Source: Nitzschia sp. pyKryTriq1
Lineage: Eukaryota > Bacillariophyta > Bacillariophyceae > Bacillariales > Bacillariaceae
DNA length: 64,000 nt
Assembly (NCBI GenBank): GCA_956465555.1
Contig: OY101123.1
Span: 1,922,001 to 1,986,000 of the forward strand
Direction of reading: 5' to 3'
Positions 42,501 to 53,916 of the stretch are shown here, in pieces; position 1 is the first letter of the stretch, and the number at the start of each line of letters is the position of its first letter. The notes beneath the pieces were generated by a model that saw nothing but the letters and a program-made list of their open reading frames with translations, ran no database searches and was not told the origin of the DNA. The position numbers were made by a program, and so were the translations under genes.

Positions 42501-44837
42501 ATGATTCAAGTTCTATTGATTTCCTTGTTGCAGCTATTCGTGTCCTTTTTGGAGGAAGCCTTTTCGACCAAATCCTATTATTTCTATCAAGACAGTCATA
42601 ATAATAATAATAATAATAATACTGCTGATGATCACGATGATCATGACTTTTTCCGAAATGACGGTAGAGGCAGAGGCAGCAAGAGGAAAAAAAGTAAAAG
42701 TCAGCAGGAACAAAATAATAAGGAAGGTGATGATCATGATGATTATGATTATGATGATGATGATGATCCTAGATTACGGCAGGCCTATGAATTTTTGGAA
42801 TTGACGCCGCCATCGCCATCATCATCATCATCATCATCATCATCACCCGGCGGCGGCGTCACGACGACGACGACGACGACGACGACCATGGAACAACAAG
42901 TTCGGAAACAATGGAAACGTTTATCGTTACGATATCATCCTGATCGGAATCAAGGAAGTGAAGAATCGCATGCGATGCAACAAAAACTCAATGAAGCCAT
43001 GAATCGAGTCCTCGAAGCATTGGAAGAAAGAAAAAAAAGAGAAGAACGAGAACGAAAAGGTTCTGAAAAAGACCAAAACGACGACGACGACGACGACGAT
43101 GATGATGAGGACGCCTCTTCGAGCCACAGTAACTTCTACTCTGATGGAGAAGAGGAGGAGGAAGAAGAAGAAGAAGAAGAAAACTTCACTCCACCGAAAC
43201 CAGCACAGCGACCAGCACCCACACGAAATCATCATCATCACCAACAACAACAACACCAGCCACCACCACGAAGCTCCAACAAGTCTTGGAGGAGAGGCCC
43301 AGCATCCCGTCGTAACAATAATAATAATAATAATAATAACAGGCAAGAAAGCCAACGTGAAAGAAAAGAAGAAGCGAAGCGAAAACGGCAGGAAGAAATG
43401 CGACAAGAACTACAAAGGGAACTCGAAGAAGAGCAACGTCGGGAACGAAAAGAATATCAAAAGATTGAAGAGGAACAATGGAAGATTCGGAGAGAGACTT
43501 TGAGACTCCATGATCCCGAACAACGAGAAGCGGCCAATCGATTCTTTATGGATCAGGTTCATCTTCATCAGCGACGTCGACGACGACAACAACAACGACG
43601 TCGATTGAGCAATCCCAGCAATAGTAGTAGTTTCCAAAAACCCAAACATTACGTCATGGAATCCTGCACTAACGATTTGGTGGTGGCCATGCGTTTGGGC
43701 ATGGACGAATTGGCCGTGCGGTTGTTGGACAAGCAAGTGAATCATCAGATCCAAGCCTGCATGTATGATCGAGAAAAGATGTACCGCTTGAAACGGCGCC
43801 ATGGTGCTGGATGGATCACCCAACAACACCTGGTGGATGCGGCCATGCCTCTCATATTGTTACAACCACTCGATGATGACCGGAATTCACTGTTGCATTA
43901 TGCAGTCTACTGGGAGCGTTCGCTCATGGTTCGGATTCTATGTGAGCTGGCCCAGCACAGTGGATTGTTAGAAGAGGTCTTTTTGGCCAAGAATTGTCAT
44001 GGATGCATTCCCATGGATCTGGCGTGGATCGCTACTCGTGACCCATCCATTCTGTCCTATTTGCAAAATCAGCAACAAGTGCTTCAAATACAGCTCGAAA
44101 GAACTCGAATGATACCGGCATTGAGCAAAGCGGCGAGACAACTGTGGGAAGGACTTCGATCCAAATTCGATCTACTGACTGCTATCAATACCTTTTTAGT
44201 GTACCGAATTGGCCGGTCAGTCTTTTCGCTTCACTGGACGATTGCCTGCCTCGGTATTGCCATATTCCAGTCTCCTCGACATATTTGGGCGCTGCTGCAA
44301 CAACAAGACCAGCAGGAGAAATCGACAAGTAGTGTTCCAGTGACCAGTTCCGCTCCTTTTATGAGTTTCTTGACGAGTATCAGACTGACATTGTCCTGGT
44401 TGTCTTGGATATACGCTCATGGATGGTCCTACCTGAAGCTATGGGTACGCTGGGAATTGCTTCTCATCGTCGCTCCCGTGGCGCTTCTTTGCGGGTGTTG
44501 TCAAGTAGTGGCCTTTGTCGAGTTGCCCATCTTCATGTGGAGCTGGGCATCCGTGACTTTGATCTACTATCCATTTCAAATGCTGGAACAAGCGATACGG
44601 AAATGGGTTTGGGGACGATACCCAACCGTCCTTCGAAGACGTCCCGGCTTGGCACAGACGATGATTTTATTCAGCGTCCTGGTTGTTTCAGCAATGATCC
44701 GAGCGATTGCCCTGCTGAATGAAGAGCGCTTCATGGAACCCTCTTCTCTACTAGTACTAGTAGATCATACTGGAGACGAAGAGACGCTCAAAGAACTCGT
44801 TGAGAACGTGGTAGTAGACGACCAAGATGTCATTTAA
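42501..44837 (+). CDS. J-domain protein with ankyrin-like region and C-terminal membrane spans
   Basis: 778 residues. Residues 1-21 form a signal-like hydrophobic start (IQVLLISLLQLFVSFLEEAF). The J domain spans about 88-165: AYEFLELTP, a Ser/Thr low-complexity insertion in place of the first loop, then WKRLSLRYHPDRNQ with the HPD at 146-148 that stimulates Hsp70. A long charged coil (about 175-350) follows. Residues 390-540 resemble ankyrin repeats (NSLLHYAVYWERSLMVRILCE, NCHGCIPMDLAW). Four to five hydrophobic segments lie at about 560-740. An ER-associated Hsp70 co-chaperone with a membrane anchor is the likely role; topology is unproven. The short spacing (83 bp) to the convergent MLO-like gene leaves little room for separate 3' ends. 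Confidence 0.8.
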   Translation: MIQVLLISLLQLFVSFLEEAFSTKSYYFYQDSHNNNNNNNTADDHDDHDFFRNDGRGRGSKRKKSKSQQEQNNKEGDDHDDYDYDDDDDPRLRQAYEFLELTPPSPSSSSSSSSSPGGGVTTTTTTTTTMEQQVRKQWKRLSLRYHPDRNQGSEESHAMQQKLNEAMNRVLEALEERKKREERERKGSEKDQNDDDDDDDDDEDASSSHSNFYSDGEEEEEEEEEEENFTPPKPAQRPAPTRNHHHHQQQQHQPPPRSSNKSWRRGPASRRNNNNNNNNNRQESQRERKEEAKRKRQEEMRQELQRELEEEQRRERKEYQKIEEEQWKIRRETLRLHDPEQREAANRFFMDQVHLHQRRRRRQQQRRRLSNPSNSSSFQKPKHYVMESCTNDLVVAMRLGMDELAVRLLDKQVNHQIQACMYDREKMYRLKRRHGAGWITQQHLVDAAMPLILLQPLDDDRNSLLHYAVYWERSLMVRILCELAQHSGLLEEVFLAKNCHGCIPMDLAWIATRDPSILSYLQNQQQVLQIQLERTRMIPALSKAARQLWEGLRSKFDLLTAINTFLVYRIGRSVFSLHWTIACLGIAIFQSPRHIWALLQQQDQQEKSTSSVPVTSSAPFMSFLTSIRLTLSWLSWIYAHGWSYLKLWVRWELLLIVAPVALLCGCCQVVAFVELPIFMWSWASVTLIYYPFQMLEQAIRKWVWGRYPTVLRRRPGLAQTMILFSVLVVSAMIRAIALLNEERFMEPSSLLVLVDHTGDEETLKELVENVVVDDQDVI

Positions 44838-44920
44838 AGGAGCAAAACAGACTCATCTTTGATGCGTTTCTTATTTACAGATATTGTATTCGATCTTGAA
44901 AAATGTAGTGATGGAGCTTC

Positions 44921-47349
44921 TCAAACCATACGCCCACTAATAGTAATCGGTGGTAGTTCCGACTTTTCAAAAAGATGGGCATTTCGTTCCAGCAGCTCAA
45001 TGAATTCTCTCTCGCCCACCGTCCCACGATTGCGCTCATCTAGCTCGTTCACAAGTTCTCCGATTTCATCAATATCAAAGCCCACGTTGAGTGCATCCAA
45101 TACTGCTTTGAATTCACTAAGAGTGACACCACCACTTCCGTCTCGGTCAAAAAGTTGAAAGATGAATCTTCCCAGTTCATGCAAATTTTTGCTATCACCG
45201 TGCGGATCCTCTGAGGTGATGGTGTAAAAGGTCAAGAATTCTTCGCGTGAAACTTCTCCATCTCTGTTCGTATCCAGTTGTTTGAACATTGCCTTGATAC
45301 TTTGCTTCGTCATGGGAACACCCAGAGCCAGGAGTAGCTCTTCGAATTCAGACAACTGGATGGCACCATCGCCGGAAGCGTCAAAGGTATTGAATATTCG
45401 CGCCACTTCTCCCAGCTCTTGACTATCAATGGCTCTTATCGGACTATCATTACTAGTATATCCACTGGATCCTTCTTCTCCTGGTGGATACAATTCGCCT
45501 CTTGACAGCGACGACTCATCCAACCTCTGTCTGGAACTAGCCGCCGCCCTGTGCATCTTTTCTATAATGACTAAAGATCGAATGATTTGCTCCGTCTTTT
45601 CTGCCCGAATCGCACTGGAGACGAAGTGAGGCCGACGATGATCACCCAAATTGGAGGCTATCGCCATGTTGGAGACGGATCGCCGGCTGGGAAGCTTGAG
45701 TAGAATCGCGGGTATCAATGAAAATATCACATACGCGATACCTCCACTCCAGCTCCAAGAAGAAGACGAGGATTGCATCTTGAAAATGGCGGGATAAAAG
45801 GAAAGTAAGAGAAGCGCGTAGTAGGCCGACAGAAATACCGTTCGGAATTGAAAAATGATCAAATAGAGTCGCGGGCCTTCTTTCTCCAGCCAGTAAAGGG
45901 CATCGCGCCGAGTAGGTGGAGACGGAGAGATCCATTGCACCAAGAATGATCGGGATTCCTTGTATTTCTCAATGTCGATGTGACACCAGGCGGGCAATAA
46001 TCCATCCGTTTCCTCGAGTAGCCGTGCATCCGAGATGGAACTTTCAGTGATAGTAGTAGTAGTAGTAGTAGTAGTAGTCGAGACCAGTTGCTGGTTGTTC
46101 ATCATCAGAGGGGCCGCCAAGGAATAGAGCAACGTTTCAATGTGATAGTCAAAGTAGTTACCGAAAAGAAATACAGCCCAACCACTCATTGCCCATATCC
46201 AAGCAAACGCCTGCAGTAAGTGAATGAAATGAATATTGTTGCTGTGAGACTTTCGACCCACCAGTACTATGATCACAAATAAAGTCCACAGTCGTTTCGT
46301 TATCGAACTGAGAAGAAAGTATTACGTACCCAGGCATCATTACTTGAGACAAGACAAAGGATGCCATAGTAAACGATCGTCAATACGACAAAGCAACACC
46401 ATGTAATGGGGTATACTTCCACCACATTTCCCAATGTGTGGCCCAAACATACGTTGAGATATCGTCCAAATTGAAAGTTTTGGTCGACGCGATGGTTGTC
46501 GGCAGCTGGAGGAAAATAAGGTGAGTCATCGCTAGCGCGCTCGAGTAAAAATTCTTGCCGCAGTCCATGAAACAGCAGAAGATCCTTTTGGAACGCAGAT
46601 GACGACGACTTCTTGTTGTTGCTGCAAAAAAGAAGCAACGAGGACTTGTAGAGATATTCCAGCCAGCTCTTGGAGGGTAGGAGTATGTTGTTCCGACCAG
46701 CACCACCACTAGAAATATCGTTGTCTTGTTCGTCGACGAGCTTTCCCATATACAGCGGATCCTTGCACGCCTTGTCCATTTGGCGCCATTCATGTTCCAT
46801 TTGCGAGGCTTCCTTGACCAACAAAAGGACAAACCCCACAAAGAAAACCATGATCAAAAACAAAAAGTAGTGCACAAATTCAAATAATTCCAGTAATGTT
46901 TCGTCTTCCTCGAACAAATTTTCCGAGAGCACCGAAAAGACTCCCAGCTGGGATAGTGTAAAAGAAATCGCGCTCACAAAGCCGAGCACTGTCATTTCTC
47001 CAAAGAGCGCCTCAATAGTAGGTTTGAGATTCCGATCAGCAGCATGCAAAATGTGGTGTTTGGCTTTTTCAAAGGCAATCGTCAACAAAATCAAAAAGAG
47101 GACGATGCACGTCACTGAACTTTCCACCATTGCGAACTGATCCTCATCATTCTCATCGCCTCCCTCGTCTGTCATCATCATTTGCTCCTCTTCGTCCCAC
47201 GTCGTCTGATTGGAATAGGAGTTTCCATTGCCGGTCGACGAGAATAAGGCGACTGAGGACGACCCCCCTTGAAGAAGAAGATACGTCGCGACTGCCAGCA
47301 GGTATCCACTGAGGACTGCTAGCAACAGCACTCCCCAAGAATTATTCAT
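44921..47349 (-). CDS. MLO-like multi-span membrane protein with C-terminal EF hands
   Basis: Two exons, 47349-46330 and 46210-44921 (donor GTACGT, acceptor CTGCAG, phase 0); 769 residues. The N-terminal half has several spans. An FEKAKHHILHAADR...EALFGEMTVLGFVSAISFTLSQ segment (about 95-140) resembles the MLO signature of plant MLO Ca2+ channels, and FVHYFLFLIMVFFVGFVLLL follows. Further spans lie in exon 2, then a basic amphipathic segment where MLO proteins bind calmodulin. Four EF hands close the protein: DASGDGAIQLSE, DTNRDGEVSREE and DRDGSGGVTLSE have good Ca2+ loops; the fourth (DERNRGTVGERE) is degenerate. Built-in EF hands replacing calmodulin is an inference. Plant MLOs lack EF hands. 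Confidence 0.72.
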
Positions 47350-48857
47350 CTTTGCTCTTGCATCGAGCGATCAGGCCATAACACTGATAAAAGGCTGCTT
47401 TATTAGTGATAGGATGATGCGAGAATGTTGAATGGAAATGCTCACTAACAATACTCTACTAGTAGAGAGTGGAGCATGCATAATATGTGGATAATAGAGG
47501 GCCCGAGCGATATGAAAAAGATACCTATGATACTGCATTGTTACGACGTAAGCAAAAATTGGCGATGCCGAAGTCATTGTTTACTGATGTGAATTCTTTC
47601 GCTTTGTTCGTCATGCTACATCCAGGCCACCTGTTTTCCATTGGCATTACATATGCCCTACATTGGTCCGAACTCTTTTCGGAGTTTTACTACGAATGGC
47701 GAAGCCGATATTCAATCTGTCGTCCGTCTAATATCTTCCGATCAATAGTTCCTGCTGGTCTCCTACCAGCACTGGTACCGGCACATCCTTGTTAAAGTAT
47801 TAGAAACAATTGTACGTACGACTGTCAGACTCAACGTAGATATGAATCCACGTAGTCAATAACTGTTCTACACGAGAGTGATCAAGTTCTCGCGGCACAA
47901 CTCAAGATACTACACGGCTGATGTATCTTCTTCCGAATTGTGAGCTAAAGTAAAGTTTAGACTATTCTATCTTTTCGTTGTTCAGTTTGACTTCACGAAT
48001 AGATCAAGATCATCCAAGATTAACTTCCACCATAAATCTTTCTTTTCACTTTACCTTTTGCTCATATGTCTTTCCAAGATATATCACCGATCTGGTCTTA
48101 CATTGTTTCGTTCTCTGATCTTACTTTTACTTTCCAAGATCGGATCCGTAGTTTTCCATATGTAATAGAGTCATCCGAGTTGATCATAGCAGATAGATAC
48201 GAGTCCCGGGTAAATCTTTTGCGTAGCATCCGACTCATGTGATACGCCCGGTCGGATGCCGTCCGATCTCGCTTATTGTCCAATCAAGCATCAATCCGAA
48301 TTTCGCCTGCTCGCGTTAGGACCAATCAGTTTTATGCTGTACTTCAAGTTGGCGGTTCCAACGTCATTAAATGATAAACGGTTCGCCTTGTCCAGGGAAT
48401 CGTCCTTGATCGAATCATGAGCGTCTGTACTTCACTCGGTGTTTGACTTCTCCGATCGAAGTCTCTCTTCGACACAAACTGCAATACAGTACAGTATCTG
48501 CAAAAGCACAATCTACTACAGGTAAAGTACTACTAGCTACTGGAGAATACAGGAACATAATACCAGGTACGGTACAAAAAGGAGTAGACGCTATGATAAT
48601 AGTAGAAGACTGATAGACTGCTTTTGCTTACGTTTCATTGATGCCCATGGCTTTGCAATTTTTCCTACTAGTAGTAGCTTCGGTATCGAGTTTAATATGG
48701 TCCGTAGACAGTGCTGAGTGAGAAGAACTAACAGCTCTCAGCACTTCTATTGATCTTCTTGTTGTTGTTGTTGTTGTTGTTGTTGTTGGAGCGTCGGAAC
48801 TTTCATTATTTCACTTGCCTTGAGCGCGACTTGCGAAGTTTCGGATGATTCATTGAT
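47350..48857. other. Intergenic region, 1.5 kb
   Basis: No supported gene. It contains an ACTAGT palindrome at 47457-47470, several CTTTCCAAGAT copies (48072, 48130) and, near the next stop codon, a GTT run at 48760-48788. Short frames here show no recognisable domain. Confidence 0.45.
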
Positions 48858-49236
48858 TCATTCGGCTCCGACGTCTCCTCCAGACTGGTCCTGACAGACA
48901 AAACCTTCAACGTTCTCAAAGATGAAATCCAATAAATCGCCGCCGTTGGTGTCACTTTGTGGGTTTGCCAAGTCACTACATTCTTCTTGTGGCGTTGCCG
49001 TTTCAGCCTCTGCTACATCATTTTGCTCGGGAACGATCTCAGCATCGGCTACATCATTTTGCTCGGGAACGACCTCAGCAGTGGCGGGTGCATTTTGCTC
49101 GGGAACGATCTCAGGAGCAGTGGCGGGTGCATTTTCAGCTTGTTCTTCTTCTTCTTCTTCTACCTCGACCGATGTGGAAACAGGTTCCATCGTCGGTTCT
49201 GGCTCTTCTTCTTTTTCTTGTGATATTTCTTGTTGC

Positions 49237-49270
<34 letters not shown>

Positions 49271-50786
49271 CGAGAATGACTGCCATAACAGCGGGTGCAG
49301 CATCTGTCTGGGTTTCTACTTGCGCAGGCGGCTCCTCCTCCTCCTCTTCAACACCTGCTGCTTCAATAGCAGTTGGTGCTGGTGGCACTACCTCCACCAT
49401 CACCGGCTTGGATTTTTCTGGTGTCGCCGGTACTATTATTGCTGGTAGTAGTGTCATTTCTGTTTCCACTACTACTTGTTCGTCAAGCACTGTTTCCACT
49501 CCTGCTTTTTCGGTAATGGTCAACGTTTTCTTTATCTTTTTGACAGTCACACCCAACGTTTGAGCGACAGTACCCATATCATTGAGGTGTTGTACCGTAT
49601 CAAAGTCTCCCACGAATTTGATAGTACCATCCGCCTCCACCAGAAACATTTGAGGATATTGAGCACGAATGCCAGAGATTTCAAATAACATATTTCGTCG
49701 TTCTCGATGATCCTCTTCGCCTCCCTCGACTTCTTCTATTTCCTCCGCTGGCAAACCCACTCCGTCCAAAATAGTTTTGAGCCGGCTCGTGTTGGCATTT
49801 TGTTGAAAGTTGCCTGACATTTTGGATACCAACAAGATCAACTTTCGGCCTTCTCCCAGTGTGGCATTTTCGGTAATGAGAATTTTAGTCCGCTGTCGTT
49901 CGGCCTCTTCTAGCCGACGTTGCTCTTCTTCGGCAATTCTTCGCGCTTCTTCTTCTGCCTTTCGCCGGACTTCTTCTTCTTCGGCCTTGCGTTTGGCATC
50001 CTCTTCGGCCTGAATTCGAGCTTCTTCTTCGGCCTTCAATCGAGCCTGTTCTTCGGCTTTCAATCGACCTTCCTCTTCCGCTTTCAATCGCGCTTCTTCT
50101 TCTTCGGCTTGTAACTTCTTGGCCAGCCGTTCCTCTTCAGCTTTTTGTTTGGCCTTATTGCGCCTCGCTTCCTCGGCGGCCTTGCGTTCCTCTTCGGCCT
50201 TTTTCCGAGCTTCTTCTTCGGCTTGACGTTTCGCTTCTTCCACGGCTCGAGCCAATGCCGCCGCATCACGTCCCATGATGGTACTATTGGTAAAGGAGTA
50301 TCGCTTGGGTTTGTGCGCCCCGCCCGCTGACGATAAACTGGCTTCCAAAGCTGGAATTTGCAAATCGTCCAAATCCGCTCCTTGCAACTGCAACTGGACC
50401 GACGCTTGAGGGAATTTCTTTCTAGCGTCGGAATACCAAGTATTGATTTTACCCCGCAACATGACCCCCACGGCATCTCCCATCCAAATGACATGGACAA
50501 ATTTGCTCCGTACCGAAATAGCCTTGGTCGATCCTTCCTCTTGATCAATCGCACTAATCAAAAAACACCCCATCTTGATACTATCGGGTGCCGCTGCCTC
50601 GAGACAGGCTTGGACCGCCGCTCGTCCTCCCTGTCCCTTGTTGTCGCCACTGCCATCAGCAATCGTCATGAGCGGCGATGGCAGTTTGGGATTTTCCACC
50701 GTAAAAACGACATAATCCACACCGCTTCCCTCCTTGGTCAAATCTTCCAAGACGGAATCGGCTTCTTCGCACCAAGTGAGAGGCAT
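48858..50786 (-). CDS. ADF/cofilin-like domain - coiled coil - SH3BGR-type thioredoxin-like fusion
   Basis: 642 residues. Residues 1-145 resemble an actin-depolymerising-factor homology domain of the coactosin/drebrin type (VDYVVFTVENPK, KFVHVIWMGDAVGVMLRGKI). Residues about 180-300 are an uninterrupted Glu/Lys/Ala/Arg coiled coil. Residues about 308-415 fit the thioredoxin-fold SH3BGR/glutaredoxin-like domain: ILLVSKMSGNFQQNANTSRL, SGIRAQYPQMFLVEADG and KFVGDFDT, with no redox Cys pair. The tail is acidic with a poly-Gln tract and repeated VPEQN units (A-P-A-T-A-x-V-P-E-Q-N and related). Binding to actin and a scaffold role are inferred from family membership. Start context is plain and the frame is intronless. 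Confidence 0.75.
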
Positions 50787-51558
50787 TTTGTATTCTATTT
50801 GATTATGTTGTTTCTTATATATTCCTTAGTATTGCTCGGTTTGGTTTGGAATAGGTACTGTACGAGTATGTAAATACAAGTCAATAATAGTCCAATATGT
50901 ACTCGTATTGTAGACTAGCACTACCAGACCTGTTATAATCTTTGTATGTGGAAGGTGATGGTGTTGGAGTTTGATCGGTCATTGTTTATTATTACATACT
51001 CGTCGCTGCTTTTTATTCGTCGCATCGCTGAAAAACATCACATAAATATTACGTGTACTTCGTACATCATTTGCCGCGCGCGTGTCTGTCTTGGTGCGTG
51101 ATGTAAGCAGTCATTGCGATCGGAGGAATCAATAAGTTGTGTCTATCTGTCTGTCTGTCCGCACTCACCGCCGCGGACTTCCGAATGAAGAATGAATGAA
51201 TGAATGAATGAATGAAGCGCGAAGCGCCGGCGGGCCGTCCATGCATTCCCGTCCTCCTTTGTGCATAGCAATTTCTATATAACGTACCTGGCAGGCGTGA
51301 CTTACACATGGACACAAACTTTCAGTCGTGCCACTAACAAAGATGCACATCACGCCAAGACGTTTCAATCCCGGATTTTCGGAACATCACATCGTCCGTT
51401 CATCCTCCAGATCGATTTTTGTCGACACGAAAATAGAAGGTGAAGAATGAATCTTCATCAATATTTTCGACTTTCGACACAAACATATTATCACCAACCC
51501 ACTATTTGAAATACGTACATACACCAACATTCTACTACTACTAGACTGAGATATCTCA
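50787..51558. other. Upstream region of the first LRR gene
   Basis: Non-coding. An ATGA run (51186-51217) is followed by a block (about 51174-51310) resembling 54315-54430 upstream of the second LRR gene: CTTCCGAATGAAG, CGGGCCRTCCATGC and CTGGCAGGCG. A conserved promoter block or a trace of the tandem duplication. Confidence 0.55.
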
Positions 51559-53916
51559 ATGATGGAAGACTCTAACCATCGCAACGTAGTAGTAGAAACA
51601 GATGAGGAGCTACCTACGACCAACACCACTTCCACCACCACCAACAACAAGCCGAGTTGTGAAAATATCCCCATCGATTTGGACGAATTCCCAAGTGTGT
51701 ACCAACAACAGGAAGACGAACAAGAACGAGGAATTCCAGTCACTGTCTTTGCCACTCCTTTCGATGATTTGAGCACGATTGATAATGATACGATAGGTCA
51801 CACGGTACATCCATGGGATGATCGTCAGAATATGCTGCAGCAGTCCCCCCATGATGCTCCTCATTCATCGCAGCCCCAATATCCTCATCGATATCCGTAC
51901 ACCCACCAACAGCACCAACAGCGACAACCACTGGCTAGCGGTAACGACAGTTTACCGCATTCCAAACTACCTCCTCAATTAGGGGAATGGTATTATTCGG
52001 AGGAAGACCACGACAACGAGGATGATGATTTGGAAATGGATAATCGGACGCCGGCCACTGGAGATTCTTCATCTGGTGCTGCTGGCGCCCCCGGTCGGAG
52101 AAAACCCACGCCAGCAGTCAATCATTCTGCTGCTGGTGCTTATTCCTCCAACAAGAAGCGTGATGATGACAATGACAGCATCGATCGACGTAGATGGCGG
52201 TGTTATCTGATTGCGGCAATTGTCGGTCCGATTGTGAGTGCCTTGATTGTGGGCATTACCGTTGCCTTGGTTTTGACGAGTGGCAATAGCACCAAGAATG
52301 GCGGAAATCCATCGGCGTCATCATCATCATCATCATCCGGTGATGGTGGTAGTACCAGTGCCTCCTCCTCCCTGGCTCCAGTGTGGTCACCATCACCACC
52401 AGGAACGACGACGACAACATCTCCACCAACTACTTTTCCAGTACTACTACCCTCTCCGACAAAAGTACCCAGCATTGAGGACGGTGATGGCGGAGACGGT
52501 GAGGATGCACTTTTGACTGGCGCTCCTATGGATATTTCCAGTATTACTAATCCACCCACGAGCAAACCTTCCGCATCGGCTCCAACAGAAACAATCAGTC
52601 CTCCGAATCCGATCATGCCTCCAACTACAACGGCTCCCGTCGACCAACAAACCCTTCCGACCACTCCAACAATTTCACCTACATTCGCGCCAAGAACGCC
52701 CTTGCCTACACGTACTCCGACCCTTGCGCCCACTGCTGTTGCACCCACGTCATTTCCAACTACCAACGCACCAACAACACTAGCACCAATGACCTCCCCT
52801 CCGACTGCTGGCAGTAGTACGACGGAAAGTATAACAACAACAACAATTACACTGAGTGCTACGCAAGAGAATTTTGTGAATGTATTGAAAAGTACGGCAT
52901 CCTCTCCGGAATATTGGAGTGCCTTTCAGCAAATCGAGAGCAGCAATGGTGGTGGTACTACTACGACTACCGCCACTACTACCACTACTTCGTCTATTCA
53001 ATGGCGAGCCCTGGACTGGTTGACGTCCGATCCAGCCTTTTCTTCCTACCGAGATGATCGAAAGATCCAACGCTATGCATTAGCAGTATTTGTCTTTGGT
53101 TTGGATTCTCCTCTTCCCGAAGTCATGGCTAGTACCTGGTTGAATTACAATGTTCACGAGTGCGATTGGTACACTACGGCCTCTTCTGGCGCATCTTGTG
53201 CCAGTAACAGTAATGGACAAGGAGCATTGATTCGCAAATTGGAATTACGAAATTTGGGCTTGTCTGGGACCCTTCCCGTCGAATTGGGCTTATTATCCTC
53301 CTCCTTGACTCAGATTTATTTGCAAAACAATGCGGGTTTGAGTGGAACATTGCCATCGATTTGGGGACGGGATATGCAACAAAAGTTGGAACGATTTCAA
53401 TTGACCAACGCGAGTTTGACAGGACGACTACCACCCGAATGGAGTCAAATGACGGCCTTGACCGTCTTGGGATTGGGACGGAATCAATTGACCGGACCAT
53501 TGCCTCCTGAATGGGCTGTCAACAACAACAACAACAACAACAATGGTGGCGGTGGTGGTGGTATGATATCGCTCTCCACCTTGGGATTGGAACGTAATGC
53601 GATCAGTGGAACCATTCCCAGTGAATGGGGAAATGGCGGAATGCCATCGTTGGTGGAGTTGTATTTGGATCATAATCAACTGACTGGCAGCGTTCCCGAC
53701 TCCTTATGGACCAGCGGTGGTGCTGGTGGTGCTGCTGCTGCTGCTGAGTGGACGGCGGTCAATTTGGGAGGAAATCCAGGACTGACAGGCACCATCAGTG
53801 ATGCTACTTGTTCCATCCCAACCTTGGGAATATTGGTGGCAGATTGCACCACCAGCAACGATGGTCGTAGTAGTAGTACTATTGTCTGCAAGTGTTGTAC
53901 CACTTGCCTACCATGA
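51559..53916 (+). CDS. Leucine-rich-repeat single-pass membrane protein (tandem copy 1)
   Basis: 785 residues. A cytoplasmic, disordered N-terminus contains a conserved block (ENIPIDLDEFPSVY...FDDLSTIDNDTIGH, about 32-85) that is also present in copy 2. One transmembrane helix lies at about 214-236 after RRRWRCYLI. A Thr/Pro stalk spans 240-430. The cap region (ALDWLTSDPAFSSY...LNYNVHECDWYTT) resembles the LRR N-terminal cap. Five to six plant-type LRRs follow (LSGTLPVELG, LTGRLPPEWS, LTGPLPPEWA, ISGTIPSEWG, LTGSVPDSLW). The end is Cys-rich (CKCCTTCLP). No kinase domain is present, so it is a receptor-like protein; ligand and partner are unknown. Such inverted topology (short disordered N-terminus inside) is common in diatom LRR proteins, as far as I know. 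Confidence 0.85.
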   Translation: MMEDSNHRNVVVETDEELPTTNTTSTTTNNKPSCENIPIDLDEFPSVYQQQEDEQERGIPVTVFATPFDDLSTIDNDTIGHTVHPWDDRQNMLQQSPHDAPHSSQPQYPHRYPYTHQQHQQRQPLASGNDSLPHSKLPPQLGEWYYSEEDHDNEDDDLEMDNRTPATGDSSSGAAGAPGRRKPTPAVNHSAAGAYSSNKKRDDDNDSIDRRRWRCYLIAAIVGPIVSALIVGITVALVLTSGNSTKNGGNPSASSSSSSSGDGGSTSASSSLAPVWSPSPPGTTTTTSPPTTFPVLLPSPTKVPSIEDGDGGDGEDALLTGAPMDISSITNPPTSKPSASAPTETISPPNPIMPPTTTAPVDQQTLPTTPTISPTFAPRTPLPTRTPTLAPTAVAPTSFPTTNAPTTLAPMTSPPTAGSSTTESITTTTITLSATQENFVNVLKSTASSPEYWSAFQQIESSNGGGTTTTTATTTTTSSIQWRALDWLTSDPAFSSYRDDRKIQRYALAVFVFGLDSPLPEVMASTWLNYNVHECDWYTTASSGASCASNSNGQGALIRKLELRNLGLSGTLPVELGLLSSSLTQIYLQNNAGLSGTLPSIWGRDMQQKLERFQLTNASLTGRLPPEWSQMTALTVLGLGRNQLTGPLPPEWAVNNNNNNNNGGGGGGMISLSTLGLERNAISGTIPSEWGNGGMPSLVELYLDHNQLTGSVPDSLWTSGGAGGAAAAAEWTAVNLGGNPGLTGTISDATCSIPTLGILVADCTTSNDGRSSSTIVCKCCTTCLP

